A DNA stretch of 64,000 nt from Lepas anatifera (lineage: Eukaryota > Arthropoda > Thecostraca > Lepadidae). The stretch is taken from the NCBI GenBank assembly GCA_034440635.1, contig JAOTON010000977.1:1155001-1219000 (forward strand), in the 5' to 3' direction. The notes beneath the pieces were generated by a model. That model had not been told where the DNA came from. It ran no database searches and saw only the letters and a list, made by a program, of their open reading frames with translations. Both the position numbers and the translations under genes were made by a program. Positions 25,500 through 64,000 of the stretch are shown in pieces (the stretch's first letter is position 1; each line of letters begins with the position of its first letter).

Positions 25500-26818
25500 T
25501 CATGGGTTTGTGGAGGGGTCAGGTGGAACCATGCAAATTCATGTTTTTTATAAATTACAATACATTATTTCAACCCTGGCCCACAATAGGAAACAAATAT
25601 TCCAAATTTCAGGTCTATGGGAGAATCGGTCTGATTGGGTTCATCCCATTCAAACTATCAAGCAAAATGATCATACACAAGCTGGTCCATTGGGACGATA
25701 GCTTGATGATACACAGCAGCTACAAAAGACAGGTTTTCTAGTAAACAAATTTTCTCTTTGAAGCGACCCGCCTAATCTTTCATATATTCTTCCAGGAAAA
25801 CACAAAAAATTGCATCACCCAAGACTGCCCCCTGTCATTCCTACATGACTATCCATACTCTTTGTTCACAATTATATTGTTGTATTGGGTACACTCCTAG
25901 TGTTTCAAATCATAATACATCTTATCCTAGTTTTCCTTCAGTTCATTTTTAATATCAATTATAAAAAGCATGCAGATGGGCATTTTCAGAGGGCAGATGG
26001 ATGAATTCATCTGCAGATGGGCATGAATGCAGATGGATGAATTCATGCTACAGTCACTTTCATGTCTGGAAACAAACAGTAGCACTTGAAATATGAGTAA
26101 ATGGATCTGATAAGTAGATAGGAGTACACTGACTTCTATGTACTGTATGGTACCAAAATAAATGGAAAATCTGTTTCAATCTGTAAAATTAATAAAAAAC
26201 ATTTTCACACTTAAAAGAAGGTAAGCTAAGCAGCAAATGCACTAGCATGCACACATTGTGCAGAGCCAGTATTTGTAACAGGTAAAAATTTGTAATTCAA
26301 ATTACAAGCTTGATATAGACTTTTACTAGAGTGCACAAATATTGTAAATATAAAGTTAGACCAAAAAGAGAGGGAATATGGGCACTTGCTTAAAAATAAT
26401 ATGCTTAATATATAATATATAAAAATAATATGCTTAAATAATCATTGGGGAATTGCCATCACCAAATGATTTTCACCTATTTTGGTACACAAGTTCACCT
26501 GTGGAATAATAAAATGAGGACTTTTGGCATTGACACTGCTCATAAGCCTTGTTCCGTCGGCCAGCACAGCCTTGTCCGCTAGCCCTCGAGCCTCTCCTCT
26601 AGAAAAGAAATACCACAACTGTCTTTAGTATGTGCTATGGCTAATCAGACAAAAATGAACCAGAATAATTATCTACCAATCACAAAAAGTATGCTACCAC
26701 TGTTGTGCTGTTACTGTTTTTCCAGCAGCACCACAGCAGGTAGCCAGCCTGTAAATCTAAGATTGGTTCTAAGATTGGTTCTCAGGGAGAGGCTATAGCC
26801 ATGTGACATAGACTCAAT
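25500..26818. other. Intergenic, no gene recognised
   Basis: AT-rich. It has a small repeated CAGATGGATGAATTCAT / CAGATGGGCAT patch at 25974-26048. No coding signal. Confidence 0.55.
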
Positions 26819-27177
26819 CCAGTGTGCAAGGTATGGCATTTTCAACGAGATCTCGTCAGGGTGAGTGCCCTAGGAGACAAGAGTGAGTGGTGTGAAGTTC
26901 ATCAACCTGGTGTGAATTTCCCAGACTGGTGCAAGGAAGGTGACACTGAAAACCAAACAAATAATGGCTGAATGGTTATAAAGACACAGGAGGGGACCTT
27001 ATAACAAGTATTTAACTAATTAATACAAGAGGTAGCATTGCATTGTGTGGGTAGGAAAGGGTGCATTTTTCTCTATGGTATATAGCAGTTTGGTGTGAAT
27101 TTTTGGTGTCTGGCAGTGCAATGATTTTAGGTGGCTGGTGTGACTCGTCTAGCCTGCTGCCATACTTTGCAGACTGG
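26819..27177 (+). repeat. Unclassified 360-bp repeat, copy C
   Basis: Full-length copy aligned with 16257-16625 and 17426-17780, keeping the GCAAGGTATGGCA start and TGCCATACTTTGCAGACTG end. Confidence 0.8.
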
Positions 27178-28197
27178 GACTCAATGCTGCTCGCTGATTG
27201 GTGTTGACAGACGAAACGAGACCACAGCTATAACAGTGGGCCAAAATGAATAGTTATCAATTAAGCATACAATTTGCTTTTTGGCAACTTCATGAACCTA
27301 ATTAATGCAGAACAGAAACATTAAATGCATTGCCCATACTTGATAGGATTAGTGTTTGACTAACTCACTACACTCACTACACAAAACCTCAATAAGCATT
27401 GGTGGCCAGCAAAGATGGATGGCAAAAATTCAAATTGTTTCATTAACTTTTCACGCATAGATTTTTTACCTCTAAGAAAATCTCAATTGACCACATCAAA
27501 GGCTCAAAATATTCTACGTGCAGATTACCGACGATATGTTGATCCACGAGACCGGAGAGGCAACAATCTCCTCGTCCGAAAAACCACCCAAAGCTTTCTT
27601 CATGCCTCAAATGAGGCTCTTCTGGATCGCGCTACCCGTATCTTTTTATTGTATCATTTTAGCTGCAATGCAATCATGCAATAACGAACAATTATTAATT
27701 ATAATCTTTAGGGTATTCGGGCCTGACCGCAGCGCTAATTAGTGTTATAGAATTTGTATTTATATCTTCGCGTTTGCCGCGATTTTTGAAATGGTGAATA
27801 TCGATAGTTCATCGGTAGCCATGATGACATCACATTGATGTAAGATAAGCCCACGTGACCAGATCCTATAAGGACTGAGCTTTTGATTGGTTGATGGTAT
27901 TTCTTTAAAGTCCTATATTTCTCTTTCAAAAGCATTTTGGAAATATATTTTTATAGAATATTTTTTGATGTTATAGATTTTAGCTACTGAATTGCTTTAA
28001 AAGAAATGTTTGACATTTTTTAATATATAAATTGATAGCTATAGCCGGGTCTACGTCACTTTATCGTTACCATAAGGACTCGGTAAAGTCGTCTATAAAT
28101 GTTGACTTTGAGGCCGATTTTCAGGCATTTTGAGCCTGAATTTGCAAAAATGAGAATATGACTTCTGAAACAACTTTTTGTAACCTTTTGATCTAGC

Positions 28198-28231
28198 CAA
28201 TAAAAAATTTTTGCGACAATGTCCCTTTAAA
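28198..28231 (-). repeat. Terminal motif TTTAAAGGGACATTGTCGCA, right member of an inverted pair
   Basis: Reverse complement of 19331-19363 with one extra T in the T run. It lies 268 bp before the FDX2 start codon and so limits the undisturbed FDX2 promoter to about 28232-28498. Confidence 0.7.
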
Positions 28232-28498
28232 AAGTAAAAACTCATGCAGTATCCAAATTTCACTTTATTTCCGTAATATTTTCAGCTGATTACTCTTGAG
28301 GCTACTTAGTTTACGGAACTTGGGGAGAAATGAAAAAAACAGTCGTGCGTGGTCGTCGTGTGATTATTAGTATTGTCGTCGACGGTCAGGGCATGCTGTG
28401 TTGAAGCGTGATGATACCACGGCAACTGCAAGAAGTTGTTGGTAACAGCGTCGATTCGAATTTTAGCCAAAACTAACGAGCTATTGAAAGAAGAGGTG

Positions 28499-42396
<13,898 letters not shown>

Positions 42397-43550
42397 CGGC
42401 CCCCACGGCCGGGACCTCCCCGTCTCCCCCGCTCTTCTGCGGTGATGCCACCTGGTTAACAGTATCTGTGCAGGTGTGCACGCCAAATGACAATAGCTTC
42501 GTATGTGCTGGGTGTGAGGCGGATTTTCTGCAGGTGCAGAAAATAGCTGCTGGCGTATACTGTTGGGTAGTTCATTAACCGCTACGCTTGCGTTAATATT
42601 TTCATAGTTGATTGTTATAATACTCGTATGGTCGTTATCTCCGCTTTATCCGGAACTTCCCTTCGAGTTCCTCAAGCGTTTCGCTCTGTCGTGCGGAGCG
42701 TTCCTTTGCATTGCATCATGCTTTGCTGACTGGGTGGACTGACGGGTTGGGGCCTGGTACCGCTGGGCGGTAGGCTCCAGCCGCGGCATTGGCCGCCTCG
42801 GGCTGTTCTCTCCGCGCCGCTGTGTGCTCCTTTGGCGCCGCAGGCAGCTAGCTCGTGAACGGCGACGCCTGAACGGTGCTGGCCGCCCGAGATCGGTGTA
42901 TGTGTGTGCGGAAAGGGAGGCAGAACCTAGTCTGTGGCTGCCGAAAAGCACGCGCTGCAAGAATGGAAGCGTCGGTTGGGAAATGTGTGAAGTGTGAGTT
43001 AAATGAGAATGCGAATTATGTTTGTATTGCGTGTGTCCTGGTTGCGAGCCCGATGGTAACTTTGGGTTTGGAGATGGAAGGAGGGCCCTCTGTCCGTCAT
43101 ACCATGTCAGTAAAGAGGGCGCCACTGTGAGGTCCTAGAGCTTCTCAAGTCATATGAGGCCACTGAGCGCCATGTCAGGGAAGAAAGCGACGAGTTTTTA
43201 TATCTTTTGAAGTGCCTTAGCGAAGAGATTATATAGGGCCAGTTTTGCCGGTGGACCTGTGCGCTCTGTGATAATAAGGAATTCGATGCGTGACTTTGGT
43301 CACGAGTTCCCGCTTGAGCAATGTAGTAACGCCGTTACTTTGGGATGCGGTACCGTCTCCCAGGCCAGACTTCTATCCGTTGTACCGGTGTCGGATTTGC
43401 TCTTCGCTACAGCGTGCCGACAAGCGATACGGTGCCGGGTCCCGAACCACGTGTAGGGCGCCCAGAAATACAATGACCCGTTGACTGGCGTGTTTAGCAC
43501 CCTGCTGCCTGTGGTTGAAGGGAGCGGGGCAATGACCGTTCCCCGTAGCG
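42397..43550. other. FDX2 3' flank, nothing firm
   Basis: Presumed 3'UTR and intergenic DNA between two convergent genes. I see no canonical AATAAA soon after the stop. CpG-rich at about 42770-42900, but no exon recognised. Confidence 0.45.
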
Positions 43551-43720
43551 AGTGCGGCCAGTGGCGGATCCAGGCATTCATCGGGAGAGGGCTAAGGGAC
43601 TCGCGCCTCGCCTGCCAGTACCTCGGGCAGCCCTTCGCCCATGTATTAAATGTAGGGGCTAGGACATTTCGGGGCGGGTCTTGATCCCCCTAGCCCCCTG
43701 GACCCGCCACTGAGTACGGC
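43551..43720. mobile_element. 154-bp hAT MITE with 8-bp target duplication
   Basis: Element 43559-43712. CAGTGGCGGATCCAGG at the left pairs with CCTGGACCCGCCACTG at the right. Flanks are AGTGCGGC (43551-43558) and AGTACGGC (43713-43720), an 8-bp duplication with one change. End sequence and duplication length are diagnostic of hAT. Confidence 0.85.
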
Positions 43721-44485
43721 CCTCCTTCGCTGAAGTGGAACTACGTACCTTTATCCTGGAGTGCTAACGCGAAGCATATAGGTGAACATGCAGCATGTCA
43801 GAAAGATCCAGGAGAAAGCATTCCAGACGGAGTTAATTTTAGGGAAAATGAGTCGAGGGTGTGTTACTGCAACCCAAATTCTATATGATCGGTTGTTAGC
43901 CAAATTCTACATGATCGGTAGTTCGCAGGGATCTCGACAGTGCTCCACGTGAGCTGTTTAGAAGGGAAGAAAATAACATAACGGATACCGAAAAATCGTT
44001 CGCATTAAGATTTTCTGCTGGCTGAAGAATATCCACCGGTAACAAAATTGCGGCAGATCCTTGGGTCGCAGGATCCGCTCCCTGAAATGGTCACAATGTT
44101 GCTCCCCCCCCATCCGGGATGCCAGTATTGGTGCTCGCGCAATAGGTAGGATTTGGCGACCACTTGATAGGTTTTTTCGCCCCAAAATTACGCCTCCTGA
44201 GGTTTTTCCGCCCAAAAGTTACGCCCCCTGCTCCAGATGTATCTCTCCCCCCTCATGTCGGTAATCCTGGATCGGATTATGCCTCGAGTGTTATTTTGCG
44301 CCGACTGACATTGACATCCGGGGACTGGACGCTTCCCTCTGAGCTCCTTAGGTGCTCTAGTAGTGTTTTATTTCTTATGCGTTCCAAATCTCTCGCAGGC
44401 ATGTCATCAGATCTGACAATGATATAAGTGAACCGAACAAAATGCTATATTTCCTTCCTTTTTTTGTACTGGAAACCCCCATAAA

Positions 44486-44575
44486 GGGCAAAGTGGATTG
44501 TTAAGAGCTGCCTGGAAATTTACGGGCGACATCTGATGGGCCTGTAAATTTCTAGCTTAACAATCCACCTTGCCC
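44486..44575. repeat. 90-nt hairpin, pre-miRNA-like
   Basis: GGGCAAAGTGGATTGTTAAG pairs with CTTAACAATCCACCTTGCCC nearly throughout. After an asymmetric internal loop AAATTTAC pairs with GTAAATTT, leaving a 19-20-nt loop. Size and shape suit a microRNA precursor, but a small palindromic transposon end is equally possible. Confidence 0.6.
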
Positions 44576-45432
44576 GATTCGTAACATATATATCTTACAC
44601 CGAGATTAGATTGAAGTGGATTGCATAAAATTATATCCGAAAAGATGCCCTGTTCTGCAAAGCTGTCGCGAAGCTTCCCTTTACGCCGCAGCTCCCGTTT
44701 CCTCGTCGTCACGGGAGCCGACCTGTCCCGCGTGCGTGAGCACCAGGTTCCGTACCGCCAGACTAGAAGATTGCTCCTTCAATGGGCGCAAACTCAAGAG
44801 TTTTGCAGACTCAGCGTGACAGGCATGTGAAGCGTGTCGTCCCAAGCGCCTCCACTTTTCACTGTCGCACCCCACTGCCGTGTATTTCTGTAACAAGGTG
44901 TTCTCTGAACCACTGCGTGGCGGTACTGACGCACCATAAAACGAAATATCTCACAAAAGTAGCTATATTTTGACACGAAAACTAAGCGAATGGACAAACG
45001 GCTCTCTCTGGTCCCCCTCGGCGGCATCAATTGGCAAAGAGCCGAGGCCTTAAATACAAAGCCGATGAACGATGTATATTAATAAAGCCTAACAGTGGTG
45101 ACTAACGGTACCATGTGAATCCTCCGGCGGAGAACAGGCGCTGGTATCGGGATCTTCTTTACCTATGGCATGCACTCTTAACGCGGTTCACATTTTCGCC
45201 CCACAATGAAATCACCACGGACAGATTCTGGCGGTCTTTCCCCTCCCCGCACGCACATGACCGGAATGTACAGTGACACAGCACGGCACGCACGTGAAGC
45301 TTGTGCAGCCGCAGCCATATCGGCTTTCCACCGCTGCTTCTTACTGATCACAATCGTCAGCTCGCACCATAGCGCCATCTTTTTAAAATTGCTGGTGGCG
45401 CCACCTTTATCGGACGCGTAGTCGGTGGCCGT
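44576..45432. other. Presumed transgelin 3'UTR and intergenic DNA
   Basis: No gene recognised. No clear minus-strand AATAAA (TTTATT as read here) close to the transgelin stop was found. Confidence 0.4.
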
Positions 45433-61013
<15,581 letters not shown>

Positions 61014-62239
61014 CTGAAACAGCAGACAGGGACAGCTGTTAATTCACCGCAGCATTCCAACCACCACGTCACAATCCCTCATCACACTCTTCACAATCAA
61101 TCACACACAAAAAACTGATCACCATATTGAAAAACACCATACGACTGTGAATAGTTCAGTTTCGCTCCGTTTCACCAATCGGCCACCAGTGACTTGCGGC
61201 AAGTCATTAATCGCACTTCTGCGCGACCTCAAATCTGCGTCTTCACTTATAGGAAAACCGCAGACACCCGCGGCACCACAAACGGCCCGTAACCGGGGTT
61301 CCAGCCGCCGAAGGCCCCATCCAACGCTCTCGCGCCGACAGTTCAGACAGCACACCTCTGAACAATCTCCAATCGCACAGACAAACGGAAAAACAACGGT
61401 GCCAAGAATCGGAGTCATCGTTCTCAAAACCCGCTCGTAAATATTTGTATTTGGGTTTGTGGTCTGCGCGGCTTCACAGCTGTCTCGCCATCGGCCGGTT
61501 TTCGCGCAGAAGGCGGCGGCTTTTTGGAACAGCATCAGCAGGTGTGGTTTCGGACAGACTAGAAGTCTGGCCGACCGGATTGAGCCGGCGACGGACATCT
61601 GTAGCAAACCCACTCCGGCGACAGAAGTTTGACGCCTCGACTACCGGACTAATGAACATTTCAGGCCCGAGTCAATTCCGGTGTCTGTCGGTAAAACGGA
61701 CAGCCTGCGTCTCCGCACTAGCGGCGATCCACAAAAAAAGCGCCAGCTGTCTTAACGGGACGGCGTCGGTGCGCCAGCGGCCACAACAGCTGGGGCGTAA
61801 CAATACCAACAGCGTGAACACGGATGCACGTGCGCCGCCCGCCACTCCGCAACCGATATTAACGACGAAATACGGGCGTGCTTTCCGGAGACTCATAGGC
61901 GGATCCAGGAGGAAAGAAAGGTAGGTGCCCCCGAATAACCCATCTGGCTCTTCCAAACTACGCACCACGGGGCCTACATGGAACCGGTCTTGCGCCCCCT
62001 GAAACGTCGCATCCAACGCGCTCCAACCCCCGTCAGGTTGCAATTTGGCACCCCTTTGATAGGTCACACCTTGAGAATTGGCGCTCCTGTGTCCATGTGG
62101 CGCCACTTGGCAAAAGCGGCCCTTCAAACTGGAAATTCTGGTTTACCCTATGCGGAGACCATTATCTAAGATGAGAAGTATGTAAGAGGTGGTGTCAGTT
62201 CTCGACTTTCGGCATTTTAAGACCGTAGGTGGCTGACAA
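61014..62239. other. Sequence upstream of the first visible transgelin exon
   Basis: Searched on the minus strand for the missing CH-domain exons without success. A diverged hAT-like segment starts at about 61895 (GGCGGATCCAGGA). Confidence 0.45.
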
Positions 62240-62680
62240 GGAGTCTCAAAACGGACGCGGGTCGGGTTGACTCAGACCCGGCACCGGCGCGGCCGCTGGG
62301 CCGCCGCCGCTGGGTCTGACAGCTCGCGACCTTAAACTGTTTCCGCCGCGCCGCCACACCCATATTCGGCGCGACGGTCCGGCCGACCGGTGTGGCCACG
62401 ACTCCCACCCGACCAATTGGCATGAGCGCGGCAGTCCTGCAGCCGGCCAGGACCGCCTTATATGTCGAGATGGCGGCGCGGCGGCTGAGTCAGGCCACGC
62501 GCTGCGGCGGCCGCCGCCGCTGCCGCAAATGGCCGGCTCTGCAGTGGCCGGCGATACGGCGCGCATTCCTGTTACCTGGCGGGGCCGCGCCCGCACGCCT
62601 CCGCTCAGCTGCAGCTCCGGCAGCGTCGCCAACGACCGGGCACACCTCCCGAGGGATGTCAGAGATCCGGCGAAAGGCAG
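62240..62680. promoter_or_regulatory. CpG-dense block
   Basis: GC-rich with dense CG (GGCGGCCGCCGCCGCTGCCG and similar). It opens a 228-codon minus-strand frame with no recognisable domain, as expected from composition alone. It could be a promoter or first exon, perhaps of the transgelin gene, but nothing ties it to a transcript. Confidence 0.3.
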
Positions 62681-64000
62681 ACAACACGGAGGAGCACAAC
62701 GCGTGAGACGATCTGAGAGTGGTAGCACGCTTAACACTTGACTAGCCGAAACCGGCCACAGCAGGTAGACAAGGGATCTTTGCGGGAGCTGTGACGCCGA
62801 CTCGGAGGTTTCCTTACACACAGACCACCTCACCATTCGCACAGAAGGTAAGTCCTGCGGCTCACCAAATCTGTGCAAATACAAACTGTGCATCACAACA
62901 GCCCCAGAATGAAGAACCACGTCTGTCAACAACCGCCTCTCTTCATCGCGTTAATGGACATTATCCAGACATCTGAACGGCAGCGACTATTTATCTGCCA
63001 GCCGCCCCAACCATCCCTACTCTACATTCGCTTCCATCCATCATACTGACAGGCCGAACAATCTGGTCTACCACCCAATTAGGTAGCGAGCCGAAAGGAG
63101 GCCCATTTTTCGGTACCCACGTGTAGTTCGGAATCGAGTTTGCGCGACTAGGAGCGTTTGCTACCAGCAGGGCTGACAAGCCATCAGGCGTATTCAGCGG
63201 GGGTGACGCGTGCAATGCTGCTGTCGCTGCAGCCTCTGCAGGTGCGGGAGGGGTGGTCCGAGCACCCCTGCAGGGAGCTGCCGCGTCATTCGCCATAAAT
63301 CGGAGCTGGGCGGCTTTACGAGCGGTGCGGCGCTCGCAGACGGGTGGGGTTTAGCGCGGGATTTGGTGACCACGTCCCACTGGAGCCTCAGCTTCGCGCA
63401 CGTGTACCTCACAGTGGAGACGACGGCTTTCTGTCCGGTCCGACCCACCCGCCGGGCGACACACACTTCCACCGAATCGAACGTGATTGGTGAATACGAA
63501 TATCTGAGTAGACTGGAGGACTCAGATACGCACATCCGAGCAAACTTGATAAGAGTTAAAAAGCCGAGAAAATACCAGCGCCTCGAAAAAATCTGAGTTC
63601 AAGTACCAGGAATGTGTCGTCTCTACTGTAAAACAATACATCCAGCAAATGTGTACGGGAGTGTCTTCCTCCAGCCAGGAATCAGTGCTAGGCACTCAGC
63701 TCAGCTCAGCACGAGGCCGTCAGCCCACCCTGAGCACTGGAGGTGCTTTTCCAGCGCTGATCGGTATGCGGGAGCACGGACAGCGCCACGGGATGCCAAG
63801 GGAAGAGTTCCGAAGGGGCTTGGGGATCCTATGTTTAGGTCCCATACAGAAACTCGACACGAAGAAATTTAACAGGAACATGTCATTTTTTGAGACACCA
63901 AACCCACATGGGCGAAAATTGTGGTCATCGCACTCCATAAAAAGGAGAGGGATAAGACCTCTGGCACGAGCGGTGGGAGTCTGTAGACCATGGCCAGATC
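62681..64000. other. Right edge, no gene recognised
   Basis: Several short frames on both strands without domain matches. No repeat identified. Confidence 0.45.

Noticed and set aside
62246..62932. 228-codon minus-strand frame
   Set aside because: GC-rich composition removes stop codons. There is no domain, no splice logic and no match to the transgelin CH domain sought there.

Overview
This is animal (metazoan) nuclear DNA. The genes are split by GT-AG introns. Retroelements are non-LTR LINEs and tRNA-headed SINEs, alongside short inverted-repeat DNA elements, and there are no bacterial-style operons. The conserved proteins and the I-clade retrotransposon fit an invertebrate, perhaps an arthropod such as a crustacean, but the species cannot be fixed from the sequence alone.

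Three conserved genes could be rebuilt exon by exon, with every splice phase matching. (1) ZNF330/NOA36, minus strand, 14052 down to the left edge: five coding exons (13913-14052, 3249-3399, 843-985, 364-452, 1-102), with the C-terminus outside the window. (2) FDX2, the mitochondrial [2Fe-2S] ferredoxin, plus strand, 28499-42396: five coding exons totalling 564 nt (187 aa plus stop), complete from transit peptide to stop. (3) A transgelin/calponin-family gene, minus strand, 61013 down to 45433: the last three exons, including a 33-nt microexon, with the 5' part outside the window. ZNF330 and FDX2 diverge across about 14.4 kb. FDX2 and transgelin converge across about 3 kb. A one-exon Ly6/uPAR three-finger protein (6707-7171, plus) is nested in ZNF330 intron 1.

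Most of the rest is mobile or repetitive. FDX2 intron 2 holds a 555-bp tandem array of 39-bp palindromes and then a 6.9-kb I-clade LINE (33499-40411). The LINE has 13-bp target duplications and is itself inserted in an older DNA element. Other pieces are a CR1/Jockey-like LINE fragment (17985-19036), a 5'-truncated LINE with perfect target duplications (22136-22495), two SINE families with two copies each, a 360-bp repeat of unknown class with four copies, and hAT-like MITEs. There are also long minisatellites in ZNF330 intron 2 (1004-2000) and in the 15-kb transgelin intron (51240-56490).

The most unusual material is a family of TTAA-bounded elements (20420-21450, 21447-22070, 30128-31143, 48485-49327, plus older pieces). 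Their interiors are packed with AGGTCA/TGACCT, the nuclear-receptor half-site. Also notable are a 540-bp near-perfect hairpin in ZNF330 intron 1 and a 90-nt pre-miRNA-like hairpin at 44486-44575. Several of these sit inside introns of housekeeping genes and so would be transcribed with them.
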